Shown here in pieces: positions 18,471 through 27,710 of a stretch of DNA of 64,000 nt. Under the pieces are notes generated by a model. The model ran no database searches. It was not told the origin of the DNA and saw nothing but the letters and a program-made list of their open reading frames with translations. Made by a program: the position numbers and the translations under genes. Position 1 is the first letter of the stretch. Each line of letters starts with the position of its first letter. This DNA comes from Lachnoanaerobaculum gingivalis (GTDB lineage Bacteria; Bacillota; Clostridia; Lachnospirales; Lachnospiraceae). Location: the NCBI RefSeq assembly GCF_003862475.1, contig NZ_RRCO01000003.1:1-64000 (forward strand). The letters run 5' to 3'.

Positions 18471-20600
18471 TTAATGTATCTCCATTATTATTGGCAATAT
18501 TACAGGATTTCTCTTCATCCTCTTCCACAAAAACTCGCTTAAAGAATCTCTTACAACATTCTTTATCTTTGACCAGTCTGTGATTCTGGCATGAAGACAA
18601 TCTGCCACAGCCTCTCTGACAACTGCGCTTGCCTCGTTCATCAAATCTGTAGACTCTCTTACATATACAAAGCCCCTTGAAACTATGTCGGGACCTGATA
18701 AAAGTCTGTTTGTTCCATGCTCAAGACTCATTGCCACTATTATTATACCATTTTGTGACAAGCTTTGCCTATCACGAAGCACAATATTTCCTACATCACC
18801 TACACCGAGTCCGTCTACGAAGACTCCTCCGGCCTCTACATGACCTGTTATCTTACATGAATCCTCACTAAGTTCTACCACATCACCGCTTGACATGATA
18901 AGTACATTCTCGCTTGGTATTCCCACAGCCTCTGCAAGTCCTTTTCCTGCCATAAGATGTCTGTATTCACCGTGCACAGGCAGTGCAAACTTAGGCTTTA
19001 AGAGTGAATACATAAGCTTTATCTCTTCCTGACATGCGTGACCCGACACATGAGTATCCTGGAAGATAACCTCTGCACCCTTCATTGAAAGCTCATTTAT
19101 AACCTTTGATACGGCCTTTTCATTTCCCGGAATAGGGGTTGAACTCATTATAATAACATCTTCCGGTACAATCTCCACTTTTCTGTGGATTGATGAAGCC
19201 ATTCTTGAAAGAGCAGCCATGGACTCACCCTGGCTTCCTGTAGTAATAATTACAGTCTTTTCAAGCGGATAGTCCTTCAGATGGTCTATATCTATAAGCG
19301 TTCCTTCAGGAATATCAATATATCCGAGTTCGGCGGCGGTTCCGATAACATTTACCATGCTTCGTCCTTCCACCACCACTTTTCTGTCATACTTATATGC
19401 CGTATTTATTATCTGCTGCACTCTGTCCACATTTGATGCAAAGGTGGCAACTATTATTCTGCTGTCTCTATGCTCGGCAAATATCAAATCAAAAGTCTTT
19501 CCGACCGTTCTCTCAGACATGGTAAATCCCGGTCTTGTAGCATTTGTAGAATCTGAAAGCATAGCAAGACAACCTGCCTTACCGATTTCAGCCATTCTTC
19601 CAAGATCTGCCGGATCTCCGAATACCGGCGTATAGTCCACCTTAAAGTCTCCGGTGTGGAATATTGTACCTGCCGGTGTAAATATGGCAAGAGATGCCGC
19701 ATCAGCAATAGAGTGATTTGTCTTTACAAACTCCACCTTAAAGTCACCAAGACTTACAGTATCACCGTATTTAACTATATGAAGTTTTGCGGTATCATCA
19801 ATTTGATGCTCTTTAAGTTTCTTTTCAATCAAAGCACAGGTCAGCCTTGTACCGTATACCGGTACATTAAGCTGCTTTAATATATAAGGCAGGGCACCGA
19901 TATGATCCTCATGACCGTGAGTTATGCAAAATCCCTTTACTTTAAGATAGTTGTCCTTTAAATATGTGATATCCGGAATTACAAGATCTATTCCAAGCAT
20001 ATCATCACTTGGGAATGCAAGTCCGCAATCCACTACCATAATACTGTCATCATATTCAAAAGCAGTGATATTCATACCTATCTGTTCAAGTCCTCCAAGC
20101 GGTATGATTTTCACCTTTTTATTTGACTTTTTAGCAGCTCTGCCTCTTCTCTTTTTATTTGTATTTTCCATCAAAATACTTGATACCTGCTCGGCCAAAG
20201 AAGGTACATTCTTATCTGCAGGTCCTACATATCTTGCTTTATTTTTCTTTGTATCCGGATTCTGACTCTCATTAAAGACTACATCCTCCTTGGCACTTTC
20301 TATAGGCTTTACTTTTTTACTTGCAGTCTTTTTTGTCTGCTTTTTTTCAGCAGGTTTATTTTCTTCAGAATCTTTTGAACCGTTTTCAGACTTTTTATCT
20401 TTTTCAGAACTCTTTTTTTGTCCCGTAGTCTTTTTTGTTCCCTGTTCATGCTTTAATCTTGCATTTACAGTCCTTTCCTTCTTAACTTTCTTTTCCGGTG
20501 AACTCTCACCCATCTCATTTGCACTTGCTTCACTTAACTCCTTGCTTTCCTGCATAATTCTTTGCATATTAAGCAACGGATTCTTCTCATTCTCGTTCAA
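18471..20600 (-). CDS. rnj: Ribonuclease J with long charged N-terminal extension
   Basis: A 709-residue ribonuclease J. The metallo-beta-lactamase core starts near residue 163 (KVKIIPLGGLEQIGMN), with the zinc motif HGHEDH at 228-233, followed by the beta-CASP region and the carboxy-terminal domain. It acts in mRNA decay and 5'-end processing. The first 160 residues are lysine, serine and glutamate rich, low in complexity and rich in TKK/KKS runs, unlike the 555-residue B. subtilis enzymes. It is probably disordered and could bind RNA or protein partners. Confidence 0.93.
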   Translation of the reverse strand: MNENEKNPLLNMQRIMQESKELSEASANEMGESSPEKKVKKERTVNARLKHEQGTKKTTGQKKSSEKDKKSENGSKDSEENKPAEKKQTKKTASKKVKPIESAKEDVVFNESQNPDTKKNKARYVGPADKNVPSLAEQVSSILMENTNKKRRGRAAKKSNKKVKIIPLGGLEQIGMNITAFEYDDSIMVVDCGLAFPSDDMLGIDLVIPDITYLKDNYLKVKGFCITHGHEDHIGALPYILKQLNVPVYGTRLTCALIEKKLKEHQIDDTAKLHIVKYGDTVSLGDFKVEFVKTNHSIADAASLAIFTPAGTIFHTGDFKVDYTPVFGDPADLGRMAEIGKAGCLAMLSDSTNATRPGFTMSERTVGKTFDLIFAEHRDSRIIVATFASNVDRVQQIINTAYKYDRKVVVEGRSMVNVIGTAAELGYIDIPEGTLIDIDHLKDYPLEKTVIITTGSQGESMAALSRMASSIHRKVEIVPEDVIIMSSTPIPGNEKAVSKVINELSMKGAEVIFQDTHVSGHACQEEIKLMYSLLKPKFALPVHGEYRHLMAGKGLAEAVGIPSENVLIMSSGDVVELSEDSCKITGHVEAGGVFVDGLGVGDVGNIVLRDRQSLSQNGIIIVAMSLEHGTNRLLSGPDIVSRGFVYVRESTDLMNEASAVVREAVADCLHARITDWSKIKNVVRDSLSEFLWKRMKRNPVILPIIMEIH

Positions 20601-20661
20601 ATTTTATTCCTTTCTAACTTATATTTATATATTCACATAATGTTTACCGAATAAAGGTAAA

Positions 20662-20931
20662 TCATTTTATAATTTCAACATCATCATCCATCATATTTTG
20701 AAAGATTTCAAATACCGCATCCAGTTCCTTATCATCCTCTACAAAAATATAATTGGCCTCTTCATCGTCCTTTTCTGAAATATCTTTCATAATGTAGCAG
20801 TCTCCGCTTTCATCATCCGGACTGTCTGTAACCAGTATATAGCTTACACCGTTTAACTTGGTTTCATCTATAATTGTAAAATCGATATTTTCTCCGTCTT
20901 CCGTAACAAAATGTATACTGTTATTGTCCAT
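20662..20931 (-). CDS. DUF1292 protein (YrzB type)
   Basis: An 89-residue acidic protein with the DUF1292 pattern: the segment IHFVTEDGENIDFTIIDE, then NGVSYILVTD and EEANYIFVEDD. The family regularly follows ireB and ruvX in Firmicutes. Function is unknown. Its start overlaps the end of ruvX by 11 bases. Confidence 0.85.
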   Translation of the reverse strand: MDNNSIHFVTEDGENIDFTIIDETKLNGVSYILVTDSPDDESGDCYIMKDISEKDDEEANYIFVEDDKELDAVFEIFQNMMDDDVEIIK

Positions 20932-21352
20932 TTTCTTTCTCCATATATTCTTTCAAAATTATACTTGCCGCCACCTGATCTATAAACTGTTTTCTATCCT
21001 GCTTTTTTACACCTGATTCATCAAGTATTTCATCCGCTTCTTTTGTTGTAAGTCTTTCATCCTGCATGATAATGGGCACATCAACTCTTGACTTTAACTT
21101 CTCTACAAATTCCAAAGTAAGAGCCACTCTTTCTCCGCTTCTTCCGTCCATATTCACCGGCAAACCTACTACTATTTTCTTTATATCTTTCTCTTTAACA
21201 ATCTCCGCTATTCTTGCCAGAGATCTTCTGAGTTTATTTTCCGCATTTCGTTCTATGGTTTCAAACGGCTGTGCTGTAAGTCCCAATGCGTCACTTATAG
21301 CCACACCTATAGTCTTTGAACCATAATCAAGTCCCATGATTCTTTCTTTCAA
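20921..21352 (-). CDS. ruvX: RuvX/YqgF-family RNase H-fold nuclease
   Basis: A 143-residue YqgF-family protein linked to Holliday junction resolution and to pre-16S rRNA processing. The catalytic motifs of the RNase H fold are seen: GLDYGSKTIGVAIS with its aspartate, the segment KKIVVGLPVNMDG, and QDERLTTKEAD. Two ATG choices exist, but a TTG at 21352 has AGAGG five bases upstream and gives the usual family start; the ATG at 21337 is a second option and the one at 21412 adds 20 residues without family similarity. Confidence 0.88.
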   Translation of the reverse strand: MKERIMGLDYGSKTIGVAISDALGLTAQPFETIERNAENKLRRSLARIAEIVKEKDIKKIVVGLPVNMDGRSGERVALTLEFVEKLKSRVDVPIIMQDERLTTKEADEILDESGVKKQDRKQFIDQVAASIILKEYMEKENGQ

Positions 21353-21506
21353 ATTTACCTCTAAACTTTCAATATATAAAAAGAAGTCTACCGCCAAAGC
21401 AAACTTCTTCATACATCTTATCTCATACTTTTAAATATGTTTTGTTGTATGACCCAGCCCCAGAAGGTCCATCACGCGGCTTGATGAGATTTTATCTCAA
21501 AAAAGT

Positions 21507-21764
21507 TCAGCTAAGATTTTTTTCAATATAGCTCTTTAATAACTCTTCGACTATCTCATCACGCTCTACTTTCATGATAAGACTTCTTGCACTGTTATGA
21601 CTCGTGATATATGTCGGATCTCCTGACATCACATAGCCAACAATCTGATTCAACGGATTATATCCTTTTTCTGTCAAAGCTTCATAAACAAGCTTTAACA
21701 CTTCAGTCACATCCATTTTATTTTCTTGTACTGCCCTAAAATATTGTGTATTTTGAACATCCAT
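21507..21764 (-). CDS. ireB: IreB-family regulatory phosphoprotein
   Basis: An 85-residue UPF0297 protein. In Enterococcus, IreB is a target of the PASTA kinase IreK and lowers cephalosporin resistance. The family core is seen in [19 protein letters not shown] (quoted in part) and [14 protein letters not shown], with an amino-terminal TQYF segment near the phosphorylation site. It heads the long minus-strand run. The 94-171 base gap to ruvX holds a small TGAGAT/ATCTCA hairpin but no convincing gene. Confidence 0.93.
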   Translation of the reverse strand: MDVQNTQYFRAVQENKMDVTEVLKLVYEALTEKGYNPLNQIVGYVMSGDPTYITSHNSARSLIMKVERDEIVEELLKSYIEKNLS

Positions 21765-21794
21765 ACCGTCACGCTTCCTTTTCTAATAATATTG

Positions 21795-21823
21795 ATTTTA
21801 TACGATTACAGCTTATATTGCAA
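21795..21823 (-). promoter_or_regulatory. Promoter of the ireB operon
   Basis: On the minus strand TTGCAA (21818-21823) and TAAAAT (21795-21800) are separated by 17 bases, about 30 bases before the ireB start. It is the only clear promoter seen ahead of the run that ends with recO. Confidence 0.6.
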
Positions 21824-21860
21824 TATTATTTTTTCTTATTAAAAAATAAAGAATTAATAT

Positions 21861-23234
21861 CTATGATTTCTCAAGCAATAAAATATCGTCTGTAAGGAAA
21901 TCAACTATCCTACCGCTTACTACATCATTAGTCTTTAAATCACTATTTAAAACGGCAACCTTCACATATTCCTTTGTATAACCTGTAAAATATTCTATTC
22001 CGTCTTTTATGAAAATCTCCTCACAAAGCAGCTCATCTTCTTTTCCGATCCTTGAAGCTCTAAACTCCTTTTGATTTTTAAGATTGATTTCATTTAAAAT
22101 ATTTGCTCTCTGTACTTTTTCATTTCCGTCCACCTGCGGCATATTTGCCGCCTTTGTACCTTCTCTTATGGAGTAAGGGAAGATATGTGTCTCATAAAAT
22201 TTCACCTTTTCTACAAAAGCTCTGCTCTCTTCAAAATCTTTCTTTGTTTCTCCCGGAAATCCCACAATAATATCTGTGGTAATAGCAGGTGAATCAAAAT
22301 ATTTTCTTATAAGCTTCACTCCCTCATAAAACTCATCGGCAGTGTACTTTCTGTTCATACTTTTTAGAGTCTTATCACAACCGCTTTGTAAGCTTAAATG
22401 AAAATGAGGACAAAACTTATCTATTTTGCTGAGACTTTTAATAAAGTTTTCCTGTATAATCCTCGGCTCCAAAGAACCTATTCGTACTCTCTCTATTCCC
22501 TCTATATTTGCAATATTTTCTATCAAACACAGAAGCTCATTCTTGGTAACGAATTCCTCATCACTTTCTTCGGTCTGTGTGAGTTTTTCCATTCTCTTAT
22601 TATAGGACTCATCCAAAAAGTCCACACCGTAGGACGACAGATGTATACCTGTAAGCACTATTTCCTTATATCCCGAAGCAGACAAGTTTTTCACCTCATC
22701 AATTATATTTTCCATCTTCCTGCTTCTTACCCTACCTCTGGTAAAAGGGATAATACAGTATGAACAAAACTGATTACATCCGTCCTGAACTTTTATAAAA
22801 GCTCTGGTATGATCGTTTATTTTGCTTATATTAAATTCCTCATACTCAGTCTCTTTATTTATATCAATGATGAATTTATTCTTTATTTTATCCTGTAAAT
22901 ATTCGTTTATAATATTTACAATATCATTCTTATTATTATTTCCTACTATTATATCAATACTAAGATCTTCGTCTATCTTGTCTTTTGCAGACTCCACATA
23001 GCATCCTGCCGCCACAACTATAGCATCCTCATTCATCTTTCTGGCTCTGTGAAGCATTTGTCTGGATTTTCTGTCTGCAATATTTGTAACGGAGCAGGTA
23101 TTTATTATATAAACATCCGCTCGTTTTGTGAATTCGACACATTTATAGCCTGCAGACTCCATAAGCTGCTGCATCGCCTCTGTCTCATATGTATTTACTT
23201 TGCAGCCAAGTGTATGAAACGCAACAGTTTTCAT
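21861..23234 (-). CDS. mtaB: tRNA t6A37 methylthiotransferase MtaB
   Basis: A 457-residue radical SAM methylthiotransferase that converts t6A to ms2t6A at position 37 of tRNAs. An amino-terminal UPF0004 domain carries three cluster cysteines (HTLGCKVN, INTCSVT, AGCYVES); the radical SAM motif is CNQFCSYC; a TRAM-like domain ends the protein. The start at 23234 has GAAAGG six bases upstream; an upstream ATG at 23264 adds ten unrelated residues. It depends on Fe-S clusters, which the suf operon would provide. Confidence 0.93.
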   Translation of the reverse strand: MKTVAFHTLGCKVNTYETEAMQQLMESAGYKCVEFTKRADVYIINTCSVTNIADRKSRQMLHRARKMNEDAIVVAAGCYVESAKDKIDEDLSIDIIVGNNNKNDIVNIINEYLQDKIKNKFIIDINKETEYEEFNISKINDHTRAFIKVQDGCNQFCSYCIIPFTRGRVRSRKMENIIDEVKNLSASGYKEIVLTGIHLSSYGVDFLDESYNKRMEKLTQTEESDEEFVTKNELLCLIENIANIEGIERVRIGSLEPRIIQENFIKSLSKIDKFCPHFHLSLQSGCDKTLKSMNRKYTADEFYEGVKLIRKYFDSPAITTDIIVGFPGETKKDFEESRAFVEKVKFYETHIFPYSIREGTKAANMPQVDGNEKVQRANILNEINLKNQKEFRASRIGKEDELLCEEIFIKDGIEYFTGYTKEYVKVAVLNSDLKTNDVVSGRIVDFLTDDILLLEKS

Positions 23235-23263
23235 AAAAAACCTTTCTAACTTATCAAATATCA

Positions 23264-23292
23264 TTGACTTTACTTAAAAATTTATATAGGAT
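23264..23292 (+). promoter_or_regulatory. Promoter of the HPr-like gene
   Basis: TTGACT (23264-23269) and TAGGAT (23287-23292) are 17 bases apart, in the divergent region between mtaB and the HPr-like gene. Confidence 0.45.
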
Positions 23293-23368
23293 ATACATAG
23301 ATTTAAATGTGCAAATACCTGAAAGTATCTGTTGCATTTATCACAATATTTTTTTCATGGAGGATTAT

Positions 23369-23602
23369 ATGAAAACAGTTCAAATTTCCCTTAATTCTAT
23401 TGACAAAGTAAAGTCATTTGTAAACGAATTAGCTAAGTACGATGTAGACTTTGACTTGGTTTCAGGAAGATATGTTATAGATGCAAAATCAATAATGGGT
23501 ATCTTCAGCTTGGATCTGTCAAAGCCGATCGATCTTAACATTCACGCAGAGGATAATGTAGAGCAGATACTTGAGGCACTCTCTCCATATATCATCAAAT
23601 AA
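23369..23602 (+). CDS. HPr-like protein without the phosphorylatable histidine
   Basis: A 77-residue HPr-fold protein. The region around S41 (DAKSIMGIFSLDL) matches the Ser46 site of HPr, which the HPr kinase modifies, but the segment that should hold His15 reads LNSIDKVKSF and has no histidine. It therefore cannot carry phosphate from enzyme I and may act in regulation. The start at 23369 has GGAGG a few bases upstream; the longer frame from 23264 runs over the promoter. A normal HPr is encoded at 51902-52171. A strong terminator follows. Confidence 0.82.
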   Translation: MKTVQISLNSIDKVKSFVNELAKYDVDFDLVSGRYVIDAKSIMGIFSLDLSKPIDLNIHAEDNVEQILEALSPYIIK

Positions 23603-23614
23603 TTTATTTTTTAA

Positions 23615-23638
23615 TTCCGGCAGGATTAACTGCCGGAA
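23615..23638 (+). terminator. Terminator of the HPr-like gene
   Basis: TTCCGGCAG and CTGCCGGAA pair around a 6-base loop, followed by TCTTTTATTT. Confidence 0.88.
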
Positions 23639-23647
23639 TCTTTTATT

Positions 23648-24832
23648 TCAGGCTTTCACCAAGATTCTTTCCTTTGTTTCCATGGCCTTTTCCATAAGCT
23701 CATCTATGATTCCTTCAAGCTTTTCTTCAGACCTTTCTATATTTTCCAAAACAGGCTTGGTCACCGGATGCTTTGCCACAAATATAGTACAACAGTCTTC
23801 ATATGGCTGTATGGATGTCTCATAAGTACCTATTTTTTCTGAGATTTCTACTATTTCCTGCTTATCAAAGCCTATAAGAGGTCTGAAAACAGGTAAAGTG
23901 GCCGCCGCATCTGTAGTAAGCAAGGACTGTATTGTCTGAGAAGCTACCTGCCCTATACTCTCACCTGTAATAAGTGCCTGATCGCCGTTTTCCACAGCGA
24001 TTCTTTCAGCTATCTTCATCATATATCTTCTCATAATGATAGTAAGCTCATCATGTGGACAATGCTCATATATTGCAAGCTGTATGTCTGTAAAGTTTAT
24101 TATATGTAAATTTAGAGGACCGCTATATTTTGAAACCAGCTCCGCAAGCTCTATAACCTTTCTCTTGGCTCTCTCCGAGGTATAAGGCGGTGCATGGAAA
24201 TATACAGCCTCCACTCTTACTCCTCTTTTTGCAATCATATATCCCGCAACAGGTGAATCTATACCGCCTGAAAGTAAAAGCATGGCGCTTCCGTTTGTAC
24301 CTATAGGCATTCCGCCCGGTCCCGGTATTTCAACAGAATATATATTGATATATGTTCTGATCTCAACCTTTATAAGTACATCAGGCTTTCTTACATTTAC
24401 CTTCATTTCAGGAAATGCATTTAAAATCACCTCTCCAAGTTCCGCATTAATGCTCTCAGACGTTCCCGGAAAACTCTTGTCGGCTCTTCTTGTATCTACC
24501 TTGAAAGTAAAGTTCTTGTAAGGATATACCGCATCCACATATTCTACTACCTTTACTTTAAGGTTTTCATAATCCTTTGATTCTATTCTGACCATCGGAC
24601 AAATACCGACTATTCCGAATACCTTGCTGAGTCTGTCAATCGCTTCCTCATAGTCATAATCGCCATCCATATCCACATAGATTCTTCCAAGCTCCTTGGA
24701 AACATTAAACTTTCCTTCTACTTCTTTTAAGGCGGTTCTTATCTGTTTCATAAGAGCATCCTCAAACATATATCTGTTTTTACCCTTTACGCCTATCTCA
24801 CCGTATTTAATTAAAAATGATTTGTACTTCAT
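23648..24832 (-). CDS. thiI: tRNA 4-thiouridine synthetase ThiI
   Basis: A 394-residue ThiI that inserts sulfur into U8 of tRNA and can support thiamine thiazole synthesis. It has an amino-terminal ferredoxin-like and THUMP region (to about residue 165) and a PP-loop ATPase with SGGIDS at 188-193. The rhodanese domain of E. coli ThiI is absent, as in most Firmicutes, so sulfur must come directly from a desulfurase. The neighbouring NifS-type gene ends where thiI begins (shared base), which supports that partnership. Confidence 0.95.
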   Translation of the reverse strand: MKYKSFLIKYGEIGVKGKNRYMFEDALMKQIRTALKEVEGKFNVSKELGRIYVDMDGDYDYEEAIDRLSKVFGIVGICPMVRIESKDYENLKVKVVEYVDAVYPYKNFTFKVDTRRADKSFPGTSESINAELGEVILNAFPEMKVNVRKPDVLIKVEIRTYINIYSVEIPGPGGMPIGTNGSAMLLLSGGIDSPVAGYMIAKRGVRVEAVYFHAPPYTSERAKRKVIELAELVSKYSGPLNLHIINFTDIQLAIYEHCPHDELTIIMRRYMMKIAERIAVENGDQALITGESIGQVASQTIQSLLTTDAAATLPVFRPLIGFDKQEIVEISEKIGTYETSIQPYEDCCTIFVAKHPVTKPVLENIERSEEKLEGIIDELMEKAMETKERILVKA

Positions 24833-25986
24833 TATTTCCTCACAAATTTTCTAAGAAGCGGCAAAAGTTCCTTTAAGTTCTTTATAAAATAATCAGCCTC
24901 TTCCTTATTGTTAAGCTCCGATAAAGAGATTCTTATAGTAGCGTCCAAAAGATCCTCTCTTACACCTATAGCCTTTAATGTACCTGATATACCCGGATGA
25001 TTTGACGAACATGCCGAACCGCTTGAAACACAGATTCCTCTATCTTCCAGAGCGTGCAATAAAACTTCCGCACGAATATCTTCAAATGAAACACTTATAA
25101 TCTGAGGCGCAAAATTTTCACCTCTGCCTGTATTTAAAACCGCACCTTCTGTCTTTTCAAGTTCATCCATCAGATAGTATTTCAAATCCGATATCTTATT
25201 TATTCTCTCATCAAAATTGTCATAGGCTTCTTTTGCGGCAACTCCCATTCCGGCAATTCCGGTGGTGTTTAGCGTTCCGCTTCTCATGCCTCTTTGATGC
25301 CCGCCTCCAAAAATTATAGGATTTATCTTTACATTGCTGTCAACGTATAAAAATCCCACACCCTTTGGCCCGTGAAACTTATGGCCTGATGCTGAAAGCA
25401 TATCAATCCCCTGTGATTTCGGATTTATTCTAAGCTTCGTGTAGGCCTGTATGGCATCTACATGAAATAATATATCCTTATTTTCAGCTTTTATTATCTT
25501 CGAAATTTCTTCTACAGGTTCTATGGCTCCTATTTCATTATTTACATACATTACGGACACCAAGACAGTGTCATCTCTGAGTGTTGATTTTAATAATTCA
25601 AGGTCCACCTGTCCTTCACTGTTTACAGGAAGCACTGAAAGTTCAAATCCCTGTTCAGTCAAAAATTCAGCAGGTCTGTATACCGCAGGATGCTCGATTC
25701 CCGATATTATTATATGTTTTCCGTATCTTTTCCTGCTCATGGCACCACCTATAAGCGCCATATTATTGGATTCCGTGCCGCCTGAAGTAAAGATAATTTC
25801 GCCTTTTTTTACCTTTAAAGTCTTTGCTATAATATCCGCCGCATCTTTTACATAGCTCTCAGCTTCTACACTTTTTATATGCTTACCGCTTGTGTTGGCA
25901 TAATCGTCCCTCATGGTCTTTAGCATTATTTCTATGGCCTTTTCGCTTACCTTTGTAGAGGCTGAATTGTCAAAATATACGTCCAT
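24832..25986 (-). CDS. Cysteine desulfurase partner of ThiI (NifS/NifZ type)
   Basis: A 384-residue group I cysteine desulfurase. K203 in SASGHKFHGPKG binds PLP and C326 in SSGSACSSNHPG is the persulfide cysteine on the long mobile loop. Its adjacency to thiI matches the NifZ-ThiI pair of B. subtilis, where the desulfurase feeds tRNA thiolation rather than Fe-S assembly. SufS at 3113-4330 presumably handles the latter. Confidence 0.92.
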   Translation of the reverse strand: MDVYFDNSASTKVSEKAIEIMLKTMRDDYANTSGKHIKSVEAESYVKDAADIIAKTLKVKKGEIIFTSGGTESNNMALIGGAMSRKRYGKHIIISGIEHPAVYRPAEFLTEQGFELSVLPVNSEGQVDLELLKSTLRDDTVLVSVMYVNNEIGAIEPVEEISKIIKAENKDILFHVDAIQAYTKLRINPKSQGIDMLSASGHKFHGPKGVGFLYVDSNVKINPIIFGGGHQRGMRSGTLNTTGIAGMGVAAKEAYDNFDERINKISDLKYYLMDELEKTEGAVLNTGRGENFAPQIISVSFEDIRAEVLLHALEDRGICVSSGSACSSNHPGISGTLKAIGVREDLLDATIRISLSELNNKEEADYFIKNLKELLPLLRKFVRK

Positions 25987-26724
25987 CTATTCATCTTCCA
26001 ATCTGATCATTATATTACTGAGCAATGCAAGTCCGGCTGTTTCTGTTCTTAATATTCTTTTACCGAGTGTAATGACTTCAAAGCCGGAGTTTTTTATTCT
26101 CTCAACTTCAGCCTCTTCAAACCCTCCCTCAGGCCCGATAAATACAGCGATATCCTTTGTTTTATCCATACTGTCCAGTATTTTTCTGGTCTTATCTATT
26201 CCGTCTGCATTCTCATAGGGTATTAATTTTACACCAAAATCCTTCACAATTTCAAGTGCATTATCTATAGACATAGGCCCTGATACTTTCGGTATAATAC
26301 TTCTTTTTGACTGTTTTGCGGCACTCTCGGCAATAGCATTCCATCTGTTTACTTTAGTATCGGCTTTCTTTTCATCTATCTTTACAACAACCCTTTTTGT
26401 CTTTACCGGTATTATCTCACTTACCCCGAGTTCAACCGCCTTTTGTATTATCATCTCAAGTTTATCAGACTTCGGAATTCCCTGAAGCAAGGTAATATTT
26501 ACAGGTAATTCTCTTTGTTCCATACTCTCAAGCACTTTAAGGTTCACCCTGTCAGTCTCTATATCAACTATCTTACAAAGATAATCCCAATCTCCTTTGA
26601 CACTGATAAGAAGCTCCTCTCCAGGCTTCATTCTCAGGACATTGACTATATGATTGACATCACCGCCTTCTATATACGCATTTTCTCCGTTTATCTGCTC
26701 TTCAGATACAAAAAAATGATACAT
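25987..26724 (-). CDS. rsmE: 16S rRNA m3U1498 methyltransferase RsmE
   Basis: A 245-residue SPOUT-family methyltransferase that modifies U1498 of 16S rRNA. An amino-terminal PUA-like domain is followed by the knotted SAM-binding domain with IGPEGGFEEAEVE and LGKRILRTETAGL, both family signatures. It directly abuts nifS and prmA; the prmA-rsmE pair is a common arrangement. Confidence 0.95.
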   Translation of the reverse strand: MYHFFVSEEQINGENAYIEGGDVNHIVNVLRMKPGEELLISVKGDWDYLCKIVDIETDRVNLKVLESMEQRELPVNITLLQGIPKSDKLEMIIQKAVELGVSEIIPVKTKRVVVKIDEKKADTKVNRWNAIAESAAKQSKRSIIPKVSGPMSIDNALEIVKDFGVKLIPYENADGIDKTRKILDSMDKTKDIAVFIGPEGGFEEAEVERIKNSGFEVITLGKRILRTETAGLALLSNIMIRLEDE

Positions 26725-27690
26725 TTATTCCCTCTTTTTTGCTACTATACTTACCCATTCTCCAAGATGATTTATTTCAAGGATTTCAAAATCCTTGCTC
26801 TTTTTAAATGCAAGCACTACCTCAGCTTCCTTTGTATCTATTATTCCCGATGTAATAAATATTCCGCCTTTTCTCATATGCTTTGCTACAGTCTTTATCA
26901 GCTCTATTATAACAGGAGCCAGAATATTGGCTGTCACTATATCAAACTTTTCATAGCCTGCCAGCTCCATTATATTTTCATCTGTAATAATATCTCCGCA
27001 TACCGCCACAAAGTCAGTCATTCCTATTTCATTGCTGATCATATTTTCCAAAACCGCATCTATAGCCATATCATCAAGATCGGTTCCGAATACACATTCA
27101 GCTCCAAGCTTAAGTGCAGCAATTCCAAGGATTCCGCTTCCTGTACCTACATCAAGTACCTTGGCTTCAGGCTTTGTCTTTAGATACTTTTCAAGTGCCA
27201 ATATACACAGCTTTGTAGTCTCATGTGCTCCTGTACCGAATGCCGTTCCCGGGTCTATCTGTATCAGAGTCTTATATTTTGCATCCTCAGGTATATCTTC
27301 CCAGGTAGGCTTTATAAGAATATCTCCAACATAAAAAGGCTTAAAATACTGTTTCCAGCTGTTTATCCAGTCTTTATCCTCAGTCTCCGACTTTATAAGC
27401 ACACCGTCGCCTATATCACAAAAATCTTTAAGCTCTTCCAATGTGGCTTTAATATCTTCCAAAAGCTTTGTATTGTCTGCCTCAGAATCCAGATAGAAAC
27501 TTACCTTTGCAATTCCCTCATCCTTCGGCAACTCCGGTAAAATATCTATAAACATTCCCTTTGTTTCTTCTGCAGTTAAAGGTATATTATCTTCTATTTC
27601 AATACCTTCCACACCTATATCTCCAAGTGATGCGCTCAAAATATCCACCGCATCGGTATTTGTAATAAGAGTATACTTCTCCCACTTCAT
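26725..27690 (-). CDS. prmA: Ribosomal protein L11 methyltransferase PrmA
   Basis: A 321-residue SAM-dependent methyltransferase that trimethylates ribosomal protein L11. Motif I is DVGTGSGILGIAALKLGA, with the substrate motif TANILAPVI. The first 120 residues form the L11-recognition domain. It is the first gene of the prmA-rsmE-nifS-thiI run; upstream lies the large palindrome at 27711-27902. Confidence 0.95.
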   Translation of the reverse strand: MKWEKYTLITNTDAVDILSASLGDIGVEGIEIEDNIPLTAEETKGMFIDILPELPKDEGIAKVSFYLDSEADNTKLLEDIKATLEELKDFCDIGDGVLIKSETEDKDWINSWKQYFKPFYVGDILIKPTWEDIPEDAKYKTLIQIDPGTAFGTGAHETTKLCILALEKYLKTKPEAKVLDVGTGSGILGIAALKLGAECVFGTDLDDMAIDAVLENMISNEIGMTDFVAVCGDIITDENIMELAGYEKFDIVTANILAPVIIELIKTVAKHMRKGGIFITSGIIDTKEAEVVLAFKKSKDFEILEINHLGEWVSIVAKKRE

Positions 27691-27710
27691 ATAATTACTC
27701 CCTAATATAA

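Noticed and set aside
21413-21506. Tiny frame (13 codons) between ireB and ruvX
   Set aside because: No ribosome binding site and too short to support; the gap only shows a small hairpin.
22398-22763. 121-codon plus-strand frame inside mtaB
   Set aside because: Antisense shadow of a conserved gene with no family similarity.
26515-27183. 222-codon plus-strand open frame over rsmE and prmA
   Set aside because: It is antisense to two clear genes, is rich in tyrosine, histidine and cysteine as expected of a shadow frame, and has no ribosome binding site.
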